64,000 nucleotides of DNA from Sphaerotilus natans (lineage in GTDB: Bacteria > Pseudomonadota > Gammaproteobacteria > Burkholderiales > Burkholderiaceae_C). Shown here one piece after another: positions 1 to 9,437 of this stretch. Position 1 is the stretch's first letter; the number at the start of each line of letters is the position of its first letter. A program made the position numbers and the translations under genes. The notes under the pieces were generated by a model, which was not told the origin of the DNA, searched no databases, and saw only the letters and a list, made by a program, of their open reading frames with translations. The stretch is from positions 22,365 to 86,364 of the forward strand of contig NZ_FTMZ01000022.1 in the NCBI RefSeq assembly GCF_900156335.1, in the 5' to 3' direction.

Positions 1-1
1 T

Positions 2-646
2 GCCAGCCATGAGCTGCGCTCGCCGCTGGCACGGCTGAAGATGGCGGTGTCGATGTTCGATCATGCCGACCCGGCCCAGCACGAGGGGCTGCGCCGCGAG
101 ATCGACCGCGACATCCGCGAGCTCGACGAGCTGGTCGAGGAGGTGCTGCTGGCCAGCCGGCTCGATGCGCGCTCGGACATGCAGCCCGAGCTGGTCGACC
201 TGCTCGGCCTGCTGGTCGAGGAGGCCGCGCGGGTCGGCGCCGATGCGGGCGGCGAGGATGTCCAGGTGCTGGGCGAGGAGCGCCTGTTGCGCCGCGCGCT
301 GCGCAACCTGCTGGAGAATGCGCGTCGCTACGGCGGCGACGATGTGTCGGCCGATGTCGCCACGCTGCCGGACGGCCGCATCGAGATCAGCATCCGCGAT
401 CGCGGCCCTGGCGTGCCGGCGGAGTTCCGCGAGCGCATCTTCGAGCCGTTCTACCGCCTGCCCGGCCATGCCGAGCGCGCCGGCGGCGTCGGCCTCGGGC
501 TGTCGCTGGTGCGCCAGATCGCCGAGCGCCACGGCGGCACGGTGCGCTGCGAGGGCCGCGAGGGCGGCGGCACCTGCTTCGTCATCACGCTGCCGAGTCC
601 GATGCTGGGCGACGACGCTCCGGCGCCCGGTCGGCATAGCGGTTGA
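2..646 (+). CDS. Sensor histidine kinase, C-terminal part (5' end outside window)
   Basis: The reading frame is already open at the first bases, so the gene starts before the window and only the kinase core is visible. The fragment opens with the H-box HELRSPLARL (phospho-accepting His at fragment residue 3). It continues through a dimerisation helix to an HATPase domain with the N-box NLLENARRYGG (Asn about residue 102), the G1 box DRGPG (Asp about 133), an F-box-like FEPFYR and the G2 box VGLGLSLV. These are the standard autokinase elements, so the enzyme should autophosphorylate and pass the phosphate to a response regulator, presumably encoded upstream. The membrane and sensory parts are not visible, so the signal is unknown. 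The last 62 bases overlap the 3' end of the convergent DUF1289 gene. Confidence 0.9.
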   Translation, partial: ASHELRSPLARLKMAVSMFDHADPAQHEGLRREIDRDIRELDELVEEVLLASRLDARSDMQPELVDLLGLLVEEAARVGADAGGEDVQVLGEERLLRRALRNLLENARRYGGDDVSADVATLPDGRIEISIRDRGPGVPAEFRERIFEPFYRLPGHAERAGGVGLGLSLVRQIAERHGGTVRCEGREGGGTCFVITLPSPMLGDDAPAPGRHSG

Positions 647-1019
647 AGCGCCAGGCGCTGCCCTCGGCGATGATGCGGCGCCAGATGACGCGCTTCTCCC
701 CCGGGCTCATCGCCGGCCAGTGCCGGACCTCCTCGAAGCTGCGCCCGCAGCCCTTGCAGACTGCGTCGCCCTGGGCGGTCGAGCAGATCGCGATGCAGGG
801 CGCGTCGGGCGTGCTGTCGTACCAGGCCAGCCAGGCCTCGCGGGCCGGCGGCGGCAGCGTGGTCTCGTCGTGCGCGGTCTGGCGGAAGTAGCTCATCCGC
901 GCGTAGACCTCGGCCAGCGCGCGCAGCGGCGCGCCGAGCTCGACGCCGTCGGGCGAGGGGCTGCGCTGGCGCCACCAGTTGATGGCGTTCTCGATGTCGG
1001 TGATGTGGATGTCGGCCAT
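585..1019 (-). CDS. DUF3717/DUF1289 domain protein
   Basis: A 144-residue protein read from the ATG that gives MADIHITDIENAINWWR. An in-frame start 39 bases upstream adds a poorly conserved leader and is less likely. The N-terminal half (about residues 3-60) resembles DUF3717, seen mainly in Burkholderiales. The C-terminal half carries the DUF1289 pattern CIAIC...CKGCGRSFEEV followed by W and MSPGEKRVIWRRI. The cysteines suggest metal or Fe-S binding, but no activity is established for the family. The tail after DUF1289 is Arg/Pro-rich and overlaps the histidine kinase 3' end on the opposite strand. Confidence 0.75.
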   Translation of the reverse strand: MADIHITDIENAINWWRQRSPSPDGVELGAPLRALAEVYARMSYFRQTAHDETTLPPPAREAWLAWYDSTPDAPCIAICSTAQGDAVCKGCGRSFEEVRHWPAMSPGEKRVIWRRIIAEGSAWRFNRYADRAPERRRPASDSAA

Positions 1020-1086
1020 GGCCACGCGAGCATAGCGGCCGACGCCCGTCCCCGGCATCGTCAGGGGCGGTGGAGGCTCGGTGCGC

Positions 1087-1554
1087 TCAGCGCGCGCCGC
1101 CGAGCAGGCCGCCGAGGATCTGCGGCAGCATCGCGCCCAGGTCGGTGCCCTGCTGGGGCAGGCGGCCGTCCGGCGTCATGGCGTCGACCACCTGCGGCAG
1201 GATCTGCGCCAGCGCGCCACCGGCTGCGCCGCTGTCCATGCCGGCGCTGCGCGCGAGTTGGCCCAGCACGTCCGGGCCGAGCACCTGGCCGATCTGCTCA
1301 GCCGAGATCGGCAGGTTCTGGCCGGTCGAGACCCAGGAGGCAGCCACGTCGCCCAGGCCGCCGCGCTGGAACTGCTCCAGCAGCCCGCCCAGGCCACCGG
1401 CCGGCGCGCTGGCCTGGGCCGCGCCGCCGCCGCCGAGGCCGCCGTTCATCAGCATGCCGATCAGCGCCTGGATCAGGGCGGCCTGGCCGCCCTGCTGCGA
1501 GCCGCCGAGCGCCTGGCTCACCACCGAGCCGACCAGAGAGTCGAGCAGTCCCAT
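1087..1554 (-). CDS. YidB-like DUF937 family protein
   Basis: 155 residues starting MGLLDSLVGSVVSQALGG. The start is supported by an AGGAG ribosome binding site about 7 bases upstream; the longer in-frame extension lacks one. The sequence is rich in Gly, Ala and Gln in its first half, then has the YidB pattern of repeated short helices ending with QILPQVVDAMTPDGRLP. YidB proteins are small soluble proteins of unknown function. The C terminus GGLLGGAR is Gly-rich. No operon partner: the neighbours are divergent or separated. Confidence 0.75.
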   Translation of the reverse strand: MGLLDSLVGSVVSQALGGSQQGGQAALIQALIGMLMNGGLGGGGAAQASAPAGGLGGLLEQFQRGGLGDVAASWVSTGQNLPISAEQIGQVLGPDVLGQLARSAGMDSGAAGGALAQILPQVVDAMTPDGRLPQQGTDLGAMLPQILGGLLGGAR

Positions 1555-1707
1555 CTGTGTTCTCCTGTTGGAATCGAAAAGAAGAAAGAAGAAAGAAGTC
1601 GTGAATCGCGACAAGGTTCACGCTGCGCCGGGGCGCGGGAGCTACTGTGACCGGTTTCCAAGTCCTTGTCATGCGACCAATGGCCGGGTCATCCGCCGGG
1701 CGCCGAT

Positions 1708-1713
1708 TACACT
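1708..1713 (+). promoter_or_regulatory. Predicted -10 element (TACACT) of purN
   Basis: TACACT lies 9 bases before the purN ATG. With the usual 6-7 bases from -10 to the transcription start, the mRNA would begin within 2-3 bases of the start codon. No Shine-Dalgarno is present and no good -35 box is seen. Confidence 0.45.
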
Positions 1714-1722
1714 CCCGCACCC

Positions 1723-2361
1723 ATGAAACGCATCGTGATCCTGATTTCCGGCCGGGGCTCCAACATGGAGGCCATCCAGAAGGCCTGCGTGGCCGAGGGC
1801 TGGCCAGCCTCCGTCGTCGCCGTCATCAGCAACCGCCCGCAGGCCGGCGGCCTGGCCTGGGCACAGGCGCAGGGCATCGCCGCGGTCGGCCTGGACCACC
1901 GCGCCCATGCCGACCGCGCCGCCTTCGACGCCGCGCTGGCCGAGGAGATCGACCGCCACCAGCCCGACCTGGTGGTGCTGGCCGGCTTCATGCGCATCCT
2001 GACGCCCGAGTTCGTCGCGCGCTACGCCGGGCGGCTGCTCAACATCCACCCGTCGCTGCTGCCGTCCTTCGGCGGCCTGCACACGCACGAGCGCGCGCTG
2101 CAGGCAGGCTGCAAGTTCGCCGGCGCCACGGTGCATTTCGTGACGCCCGAGCTCGATCACGGTCCGATCGTCATCCAGGCGGCGGTGCCGGTGCGCCAGG
2201 GCGACACGCCCGACACGCTGGCCGAGCGCATCCTGCGCTGCGAGCACGTGATCTACCCGCGCGCGGTGCGCTGGTTCGTCGAGGACCGCCTCGAGGTCGA
2301 TGCGGCGGGCGTCGTGCGCCATCTTGACGGTGCCGAGCAGTGGCTGTTCGATCCGCGCTGA
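1723..2361 (+). CDS. purN: Phosphoribosylglycinamide formyltransferase (GART)
   Basis: Transfers a formyl group from 10-formyltetrahydrofolate to GAR, the third step of de novo purine synthesis, in the cytoplasm. 212 residues, the normal length. The start MKRIVILISGRGSN gives the phosphate-binding GRGSN at residues 10-14. The catalytic triad matches the E. coli numbering almost exactly: NIHPSLLPSF supplies Asn107 and His109, and DHGPI supplies Asp145. An upstream in-frame ATG (1666) would add 19 unconserved residues and is rejected. The gene is separated by 49 bases from the downstream rRNA methyltransferase and may be cotranscribed with it. Confidence 0.95.
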   Translation: MKRIVILISGRGSNMEAIQKACVAEGWPASVVAVISNRPQAGGLAWAQAQGIAAVGLDHRAHADRAAFDAALAEEIDRHQPDLVVLAGFMRILTPEFVARYAGRLLNIHPSLLPSFGGLHTHERALQAGCKFAGATVHFVTPELDHGPIVIQAAVPVRQGDTPDTLAERILRCEHVIYPRAVRWFVEDRLEVDAAGVVRHLDGAEQWLFDPR

Positions 2362-2410
2362 GCCGTCCTTTCTTGTCAGATTTTCCGATTTCGTTCCCGA
2401 GGAGCCCTCG

Positions 2411-3679
2411 ATGACCCCCAAGGCCCTGTTCGCCCTGTGCGACGAGCTGCTGCACGAGGTGCTGCGCTTCACCACGCCCGCCGATGCGGTGGTGTCGTCC
2501 TTCTTCCGCCAGAACCGCGCGCTGGGCGCACGCGAGCGCCAGACGCTGGCCGAGACGGTCTACGAGGTGCTGCGCCGCCGCGCGAAGTACCAATATCTGG
2601 CGCGCTCGGGCCACGGCTCGATCGAGCGCCGGCTGATCCTGCTGGCCTGGCAGGGCTCAGAGGCCTACCTGAATGCCGCCATCACCGAGGGCGAGCGCAC
2701 CTGGCTGGACAACTGCCGCCAGTTTGATCCGATGAAGGCGTCGAAGGGCCACAACGCCGCGCTGGTGCACAACCTGCCCGAGTGGCTGGTCGAGCCGCTG
2801 AAGGCGCAGGTCGGCGAGGAGTTCGACGCGCTGGCCCAGGCGCTGCTGCAGCCCGCCGGGCTGGACCTGCGCGTCAACGCGATCAAGGTCAAGCGCGAGG
2901 CCGCACAGGAGGCGCTGGCCGCCGAGGGCATCCGCGCGCAGCCGACGCCGTTCTCGCCGCTGGGCCTGCGCGTCGACGGCAAGCCGGCGCTCAACCGCAC
3001 CGAGGTCTTCAACCGCGGCGAGGTCGAGGTGCAGGACGAGGGCAGCCAGCTGCTGGCGCTGCTGACCGAGGCCAAGCGTGGCGAGATGGTGGTGGATTTC
3101 TGTGCCGGCGCCGGCGGCAAGACGCTGGCGCTGGGCGCGATGATGCGCAACACCGGTCGGCTCTACGCCTTCGACGTGTCGGCGCACCGCCTGGCCGCGC
3201 TCAAGCCGCGCCTGGCGCGCAGCGGGCTGTCGAATGTCTACCCGGCGGGCATCACCCACGAGCGCGACGACCGCGTCAAGCGCCTGGCCGGCAAGATCGA
3301 CCGGGTGCTGGTCGACGCGCCGTGCTCAGGCCTGGGCACGCTGCGCCGCAATCCCGACCTGAAGTGGCGCCAGAGCGAGAAGTCGGTCGCCGAGCTGACC
3401 GCCAAGCAGGCGTCCATCCTCGACAGCGCCGCGCGACTGGTGAAAACCGGCGGCCAGCTGGTCTACGCCACCTGCAGCGTGCTGGAGGCCGAGAACGAGG
3501 CCATCGTCCACGCCTTCTCCGAGGCGCACCCGGACTTCGAGCGGCTCGACGCCGCCGAGGTGCTCGAGCGCCAGAAGGTCGAGCAGGCCGCCTCGCTGTG
3601 CCACGACGGCATGCTGCGGCTGTGGCCGCACCGCCACGGCACCGACGGCTTCTTCGCCGCGGTCTGGCGCCGGCGCTGA
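2411..3679 (+). CDS. RsmB/NOP-family rRNA (cytosine-5) methyltransferase
   Basis: 422 residues. The N-terminal region (to about residue 140) is an NusB-like RNA-binding helical domain. The C-terminal Rossmann fold has the SAM-binding segment VVDFCAGAGGKTLALG. Two catalytic cysteines sit in the m5C-methyltransferase motifs APCSGLG (Cys305) and ATCSV (Cys355). The family methylates C967 or C1407 of 16S rRNA or related sites; the substrate cannot be settled from sequence alone, although the layout resembles RsmB more than the longer RsmF. The start at the ATG giving MTPKALFALCDE is preceded by GAGGAG. It follows purN. Confidence 0.88.
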   Translation: MTPKALFALCDELLHEVLRFTTPADAVVSSFFRQNRALGARERQTLAETVYEVLRRRAKYQYLARSGHGSIERRLILLAWQGSEAYLNAAITEGERTWLDNCRQFDPMKASKGHNAALVHNLPEWLVEPLKAQVGEEFDALAQALLQPAGLDLRVNAIKVKREAAQEALAAEGIRAQPTPFSPLGLRVDGKPALNRTEVFNRGEVEVQDEGSQLLALLTEAKRGEMVVDFCAGAGGKTLALGAMMRNTGRLYAFDVSAHRLAALKPRLARSGLSNVYPAGITHERDDRVKRLAGKIDRVLVDAPCSGLGTLRRNPDLKWRQSEKSVAELTAKQASILDSAARLVKTGGQLVYATCSVLEAENEAIVHAFSEAHPDFERLDAAEVLERQKVEQAASLCHDGMLRLWPHRHGTDGFFAAVWRRR

Positions 3680-3751
3680 GCGCGCTGGAGGCGGGCGGGC
3701 AAATCACCGCCACTCGGGTGGCTGCTCATGTCGCCGCCACCCGAGCGGGGC

Positions 3752-3757
3752 TAGAAT
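3752..3757 (+). promoter_or_regulatory. Predicted -10 element (TAGAAT) of the desaturase gene
   Basis: TAGAAT in the intergenic stretch before the desaturase, predicting a leader of about 105 bases. It is the same hexamer found before petA, ppnP and tldD in this window. No convincing -35. Confidence 0.4.
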
Positions 3758-3868
3758 CGCCCGCCCGCCTGTGACTCGGACCCCTCGCCCCGTGCGCTTT
3801 CCGAAACGCCGGCGACCTTCGCCCGCCGTGCAGCCTGCCTGCTTCCTGCGTTTCTGAAAGTCTTTCCG

Positions 3869-5092
3869 ATGTCCGACCTCTCGACGATCTGGGCAGTCCT
3901 GCTGGACTGGCTGGCTCATGGCCTGCTGCGTGCTTCCTGGTGGCAGGTGCTGCTGTTCACGCTCGTGGTGACGCACATCACGATCGTCTCGATCACCGTT
4001 TTCCTGCACCGCAGCCAGGCACATCGCTCGCTGGACCTGGGGCCGATTCCTTCGCATTTCTTTCGTTTCTGGCTGTGGATGACCTCCGGCATGGTGACGA
4101 AGGAGTGGGTCGCGGTCCACCGCAAGCACCACGCCAAGTGCGAGACGGTCGATGATCCGCACAGCCCGGTCGCGCACGGCCTGCAGACGGTGCTGCTGCG
4201 TGGCAGCGAGCTCTATCGCGCCGAGGCCAAGGTGGCCGAGACGCTGAAGAAGTACGGCCACAACACGCCCGACGACTGGCTCGAGCGCCATTTCTACACC
4301 GGCCGCTCGGCGCTGGGCGTGGCGCTGATGCTGATCATCGACGTGGCGCTGTTCGGCGCGCTGGGCCTGACGGTCTGGGCGGTGCAGATGCTGTGGAGCC
4401 CGATCCATGCGGCCGGCATCATCAACGGCCTGGGCCACCACTGGGGCTATCGCAACTTCGAGGCGGCCGACGCCTCGACCAACATCTCGCCCTGGGGCAT
4501 CTGGATCGGCGGCGAGGAACTGCACAACAACCACCACACCTTCCCGACTTCGGCCAAGCTGTCGGTCAAGCCCTTCGAGTTCGACATCGGCTGGGGCTAC
4601 ATCCGCCTGCTGGAAATGCTCGGCCAGGCCAAGGTGCGCAAGACCGCGCCGCAGCTCAAGCTCGGCGCCATGAAGGCGGTGGCCGACAGCCAGACGCTGG
4701 AGGCGCTGATCGCCAACCGCTACGAGATGATGGCGCAGTACGCCACCGGTCTGCGCCGCGCCTGCAACGAGGAACTCGACCGCCTGAAGCAGCAGGGGGC
4801 GCAGAACACCGAGCGCTGGGCCCAGATGCGTCTGGCGCAGCGCTGGCTGCACCGCGACGAGCAGAAGATCCCGGCCGAGTTCAAGGCCAGCATCGCGCAG
4901 GCCTGCGACCAGAGCCCGGCACTGGCCAAGCTGGTGGCCATGCGCGAGGAGCTGCGCCAGCTCTGGACCCGCACCAATGTGTCGGGCGAGCAGCTGGTCG
5001 CCGACCTGCAGGGCTGGTGCCAGCGGGCCGAGGCCAGCGGTATCGTCGCGCTGCAGGATTTCGCCCGCACGCTGCGCTCGGCGCGGGCCTGA
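3869..5092 (+). CDS. Membrane acyl (delta-9 type) fatty acid desaturase
   Basis: Inserts a double bond into an acyl chain using a di-iron centre, O2 and an electron donor, at the cytoplasmic membrane. 407 residues. The three histidine boxes of the family are present: HRSQAHR (from His47), HRKHH (from His84) and HNNHH (from His219). Hydrophobic segments lie at about residues 15-40, 60-75 and 145-175. The enzyme core ends near residue 245. The following 160 residues are a charged, probably helical extension with no recognised domain, longer than in typical bacterial desaturases. Likely role: tuning membrane fluidity. No strong Shine-Dalgarno is seen. Confidence 0.88.
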   Translation: MSDLSTIWAVLLDWLAHGLLRASWWQVLLFTLVVTHITIVSITVFLHRSQAHRSLDLGPIPSHFFRFWLWMTSGMVTKEWVAVHRKHHAKCETVDDPHSPVAHGLQTVLLRGSELYRAEAKVAETLKKYGHNTPDDWLERHFYTGRSALGVALMLIIDVALFGALGLTVWAVQMLWSPIHAAGIINGLGHHWGYRNFEAADASTNISPWGIWIGGEELHNNHHTFPTSAKLSVKPFEFDIGWGYIRLLEMLGQAKVRKTAPQLKLGAMKAVADSQTLEALIANRYEMMAQYATGLRRACNEELDRLKQQGAQNTERWAQMRLAQRWLHRDEQKIPAEFKASIAQACDQSPALAKLVAMREELRQLWTRTNVSGEQLVADLQGWCQRAEASGIVALQDFARTLRSARA

Positions 5093-5119
5093 CGGGCACG
5101 GCGGGTCGCCGCAGCCACT

Positions 5120-6718
5120 TCAGGCGGCCAGCACCTCGAACTCCACGACATCGAGCAGCGAAGCCCGGGGCATCTGCTCTCGCCGACGCAGCAGGCCGTG
5201 CAGCGTCAGCAGTTCCTCGAAGGCGGGCAGATCGAGCTCTTCCAGCGCGGTCGGCCGCAGCAGCAGCGCGGCCAGATGCGCCTCGGCCTGCGCCTCGTTC
5301 CAGTGCTCGCAGACCTGCCTCCAGGTGAGTTCATGCTGCTCGAGTTGGCGCTGGCTGTCCTGCCGCGATGCTGCTGAGGCCGATGTCGTTGGCGACATCT
5401 GGGGCACTCGCACGTTGTAGAGCGCCTCGAGCTGAGCAGCCACCCGTTCATGGTTCCAGGGCTGTCGCAGCTGCTCGTAGAGGGCCAGCAGCCGCATCAG
5501 CAGCCAGGGGCAGCGTCCCTGGCCTTCGAGCAGGCGACGTTCGAGCACCATGACCCAGCCGAGCTGCTGCTCGGCATTGCCGGGCGGTGCGGCCTCCAGT
5601 TCCCCCAGCAGCTCCTGGCTGCCCTCGTCGTCCAGGCGGGGATGGCCGAAGTTGCTGTCCTGCCAGCAGGAGCGATCCTCGGCAGAGGTCAAGGCCGATG
5701 CGGACGAAGGTGCTGGAGGGGCTGCCGTCGAGGCCTCGTCGTCCTGCGACTGGGGCCAGTCGATCGTGATGATCCGTCCCGCTGGGCCTTGGGGTGAGGC
5801 GGGCGCCGCGTGCTCGTCGGTGCCTGGGTGATGGGGTCCGGTTGGCACGGTGCTGCTGGGGGTCGTGCGGCGCCGACCGGCCCGGCCCGATCCTGCCGGT
5901 CGATCGTGCAGCAGTCGTCCGATCATCATGCAGCTGCCCAGGCCGATCAGCGTGCCCGCCACCAGGGCTGCATCGCGCCAGGGTGGGGCAGGGGCGTCCT
6001 GTTGGGCCAGCTGCAGCTGCAGCTTCAGCTCGTCCAGGGCGGCACGGGTTTCGCGCTGCTGCTCATGCAGATGTCGCCAGGCCTCGGGGAACTCGGCCCG
6101 GACGCCGGGTTCGGCGTGCGGCAGCCGCTCCGCCACCAGACGGGCGATCAGCTCGGCGGCGCCGGCCAGCGCGGCCTCGTCGGCGCCGGTCGGGCCGCTC
6201 AGGGTCGGTGCAGGGCGGGGGGCTGCAGCCGCGGGTGTTGACGGTGCGGCGTGGGCCTGAACCGTCTGGCGCACCTGTGCTGCAGGTCTGCGAGGCAGGG
6301 GTCGGCGCGGAGGATCGGCGAGCACGGTGAACTCCCGGCTGAAGGCCGCGCCGCACAGCAGGTCCACCCGTCCGATCAGCACCGGCTCCTCGACGAGCGC
6401 AGGGCTGTGGATCTGGACCGTCACCTGCTCGTCCTGCCCGCTGGGCACGGTGCGTATCCGGATCGGTTCGAGCGCTTCGCCGCTGTCGGCATGTTGCAGT
6501 CGCACAGCGATGCAGTCCGGCCCCAGCAGTGCGGGTGGAATGTCGAAGGCCCGCACCTGCAGGCTCATCGCGACTGGCTCGCCGATGGTGGCCTTGCTGC
6601 GGCGAGTGTCGATGGATTGCGCGCCGGCCTGCTGCGGCAGCAGCAGTAGAAACAGCCAGAGCAGCCAGATCCGTTCGGGTTGCTGGCGTCGCCGGGGGCG
6701 GGAGCCGCACAGGTGCAT
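5120..6718 (-). CDS. FimV-like membrane protein of unknown function
   Basis: 532 residues. A signal peptide or signal anchor (hydrophobic residues 17-29, possible cleavage after AGA at 33) is followed by a beta-rich region, a Pro/Ala-rich linker (135-175), a coiled-coil-like stretch (about 215-240) and a transmembrane helix at about 248-268. After an acidic, low-complexity linker, the C-terminal 140 residues are helical and contain RPTALEELDLPAFEELL, reminiscent of the C-terminal region of FimV-type proteins of Burkholderiales. FimV proteins bind peptidoglycan and help assemble type IV pili, but no LysM motif is obvious and no pilus genes are nearby. Function therefore remains open. The start used gives MHLCGSRP; a later start is possible. 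Confidence 0.6.
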   Translation of the reverse strand: MHLCGSRPRRRQQPERIWLLWLFLLLLPQQAGAQSIDTRRSKATIGEPVAMSLQVRAFDIPPALLGPDCIAVRLQHADSGEALEPIRIRTVPSGQDEQVTVQIHSPALVEEPVLIGRVDLLCGAAFSREFTVLADPPRRPLPRRPAAQVRQTVQAHAAPSTPAAAAPRPAPTLSGPTGADEAALAGAAELIARLVAERLPHAEPGVRAEFPEAWRHLHEQQRETRAALDELKLQLQLAQQDAPAPPWRDAALVAGTLIGLGSCMMIGRLLHDRPAGSGRAGRRRTTPSSTVPTGPHHPGTDEHAAPASPQGPAGRIITIDWPQSQDDEASTAAPPAPSSASALTSAEDRSCWQDSNFGHPRLDDEGSQELLGELEAAPPGNAEQQLGWVMVLERRLLEGQGRCPWLLMRLLALYEQLRQPWNHERVAAQLEALYNVRVPQMSPTTSASAASRQDSQRQLEQHELTWRQVCEHWNEAQAEAHLAALLLRPTALEELDLPAFEELLTLHGLLRRREQMPRASLLDVVEFEVLAA

Positions 6719-6811
6719 GGAGGCCCTCCTCGAGAGTTCACCGGCTCAATGTAGGCATCGGTGACTTGAGGGCTCATCCCCCTGGAGGGGGCCCCCGCAA
6801 GGGGGTGTCGA

Positions 6812-6850
6812 CGAAGAAAACCCGCCGGGACATGACTGTCCGGGCGGGTC
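6812..6850 (-). terminator. Rho-independent terminator of rpmB-rpmG
   Basis: A 13-bp stem with one mismatch (arms 6820-6832 and 6837-6849, loop TGAC) is followed on the minus strand by TTTTCTT. It sits about 50 bases after the rpmG stop and should end the ribosomal protein transcript. Confidence 0.8.
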
Positions 6851-6901
6851 TGCACGGGCACGTTCAGCAGCGGCTGCCGAGGAACGTGTCGATCATCGAG
6901 A

Positions 6902-7072
6902 TCAGCGCAGCTTCACTTCCTTGTACAGGACGTGCTTGCGTGCCTTCGGATCGAACTTCATGAATTCCAGCTTTTGCGGCGTGGTCTTCTTGTTCTTGTC
7001 CGTGGTGTAGAAGTGGCCGGTACCCGCAGTGGATTCCAGCTTGATCTTTTCGCGTCCGCCTTTGGCTGCCAT
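6902..7072 (-). CDS. rpmG: 50S ribosomal protein L33
   Basis: 56 residues starting [12 protein letters not shown] and ending KEVKLR, the full length and typical sequence of bacterial L33. It contains no cysteine, so this is the zinc-independent (C-minus) form. It lies 15 bases downstream of rpmB in the same transcription unit, the usual L28-L33 pair, and is followed by a strong terminator. Confidence 0.97.
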   Translation of the reverse strand: MAAKGGREKIKLESTAGTGHFYTTDKNKKTTPQKLEFMKFDPKARKHVLYKEVKLR

Positions 7073-7087
7073 GGTGTCGGTCTCCGA

Positions 7088-7321
7088 TTACAGTTCGCCG
7101 CGAGCACGCAGGTCCGCCAGGACCACGTCGATGCCCTTCTTGTCGATCAGGCGCAGAGCCGCGTTCGAGATGCGCAGGCGAACCCAGCGGTTCTCGCTCT
7201 CGACCCAGAAGCGGCGGTACTGCAGGTTGGGCAGCCAGCGGCGCTTGGTTTTGTTGTTGGCGTGGGAAACATTGTTCCCGGTCATCGGGCCCTTGCCCGT
7301 GACTTGACAGACGCGTGCCAT
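7088..7321 (-). CDS. rpmB: 50S ribosomal protein L28
   Basis: 77 residues starting [21 protein letters not shown], the canonical L28 N terminus. A longer in-frame start adds 20 residues foreign to the family and is rejected. Only one cysteine is present, so the zinc-binding CxxC pairs are missing and this is the zinc-independent form, like the L33 beside it. First gene of the rpmB-rpmG operon, with a predicted promoter about 140 bases upstream. Confidence 0.97.
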   Translation of the reverse strand: MARVCQVTGKGPMTGNNVSHANNKTKRRWLPNLQYRRFWVESENRWVRLRISNAALRLIDKKGIDVVLADLRARGEL

Positions 7322-7459
7322 GACGCTTCTCCGATCTATGGTTACAGCAACCAGCGCAGACCCGCCCGGAACTTGCAGCACTTGTGGTGCCTGGTCTGAT
7401 GGTTACCCCTCCGACAGCACCATCCGGCGCCTCGGGTCTCTTTTGGCGGCAAAACGTCG

Positions 7460-7465
7460 ATTGTA
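7460..7465 (-). promoter_or_regulatory. Predicted -10 element (TACAAT) of rpmB-rpmG
   Basis: On the minus strand TACAAT precedes rpmB with a predicted leader of about 130 bases, long enough for leader control. No good -35 is seen. Confidence 0.45.
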
Positions 7466-7499
7466 GCCTGAAAACGGCCGAGGGCCCAGGCCCGACGAC

Positions 7500-8510
<1,011 letters not shown>

Positions 8511-8538
8511 TCATTTCCGGGTCGGTTCGCTGTTCAAC

Positions 8539-8574
8539 GACGCGACGCATCGGTTAGAGTCGCGTCGCATCGGG
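8539..8574. promoter_or_regulatory. Inverted repeat in the trxB/Crp-Fnr intergenic region (possible operator)
   Basis: Perfect 8-bp arms GACGCGAC (8539-8546) and GTCGCGTC (8559-8566), separated by 12 bases. Each arm is followed by GCATCGG, so a direct repeat is superimposed on the palindrome. It does not look like a CRP or FNR site (no TGTGA or TTGAT half-sites). It lies about 80 bases upstream of trxB and about 140 upstream of the regulator gene. Confidence 0.4.
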
Positions 8575-8707
8575 CGTGCGTGACGCGGTGCGATTCGAGA
8601 GCTTAGCGGTTCCCGATCGTCCCCGGTCGCCAGGGGATGCCGACTCGCGCTAGGCCTGGCCCCAACTCAACGACAGAAACCAAACAAGCACAGGAGTGAC
8701 CCCCAAC

Positions 8708-9376
8708 ATGGCGATGCTCTCGAATCTCGATCTGATCCGGCGTGTGCCGCTGTTCTCGATGCTGACCGTCGAGCAGGCCCAGACGATCGCCGACGGCGTG
8801 GTCAAGCGCCGTTACCGTCGCGGCGAGATCATCGTCGAGCAGGGTCGCAAGTCGGACGCGCTGTTCATCCTGCTGAGTGGCCGCGCCCGCGTGATCACCT
8901 CGGACGCGCGTGGCCGCGAGGTCATCCTGGCGGTGCTCGAGGCGGGCGACTATCTTGGCGAGATGAGCCTGATCGACAACGAGCCGCATTCGGCCACCGT
9001 GCGCGCCGAGGTCCAGACCGACGTGCTGGTGCTGGGTCGCAACGAGTTCGCGGTCTGCCTGCCCGACAACTCCAGCCTGTCCTACGCGATCCTGCGCGGC
9101 CTGGTGGCGCGCCTGCGCAATGCCGACCGCCAGATCGAGTCGCTGGCCCTGCTCGATGTCTACGGCCGGGTGGCGCGCGCGCTGCTCGACATGGCCGAGG
9201 ACGACGAGGGCCGCCGCGTCATCCGCTCCAAGGTCTCGCGCCAGGATCTGGCCAAGGTCGTCGGCGCCTCGCGCGAGATGGTCAGCCGCGTCATGAAGGA
9301 TCTCGAGGAGCGCCATCTGATCGAGACCCAGGAGAACGGCTGGGTCGTGCTGACCGAGCGTCTGGCCTCGCAATAA
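8708..9376 (+). CDS. Crp/Fnr-family transcriptional regulator
   Basis: 222 residues: an N-terminal cyclic-nucleotide-type beta-barrel (about 10-125, with GDYLGEMSLIDNEPHSATVRA as the core segment), a long dimer helix, and a C-terminal winged helix with the recognition segment SRQDLAKVVGASREMVSRVM. There are no N-terminal Fe-S cysteines of the FNR type, so it is not an FNR oxygen sensor; whether it binds cAMP, c-di-GMP or something else cannot be told. The start at ATG 8708 is placed by AGGAG 11 bases upstream. It is divergent from trxB and codirectional with ftsK. Confidence 0.88.
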   Translation: MAMLSNLDLIRRVPLFSMLTVEQAQTIADGVVKRRYRRGEIIVEQGRKSDALFILLSGRARVITSDARGREVILAVLEAGDYLGEMSLIDNEPHSATVRAEVQTDVLVLGRNEFAVCLPDNSSLSYAILRGLVARLRNADRQIESLALLDVYGRVARALLDMAEDDEGRRVIRSKVSRQDLAKVVGASREMVSRVMKDLEERHLIETQENGWVVLTERLASQ

Positions 9377-9425
9377 GCGCAGACCTCGCCCGGTTGTCGT
9401 TTCAAGACCATCCTGACGGATGGCG

Positions 9426-9431
9426 GACAAT
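9426..9431 (+). promoter_or_regulatory. Predicted -10 element (GACAAT) of ftsK, leaderless
   Basis: GACAAT ends 6 bases before ATG 9438, the same spacing as at hemC and the LysE exporter. Transcription would start at the A of the ATG, giving a leaderless mRNA. Confidence 0.45.
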
Positions 9432-9437
9432 TCGGGC

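Noticed and set aside
6785..6808. G/C-rich hairpins with GCAA loop beside the rpmG terminator
   Set aside because: CCCCC-GCAA-GGGGG is a perfect short stem but has no U-tract on either strand, and the adjacent hairpin with TTTTCTT is the better terminator.
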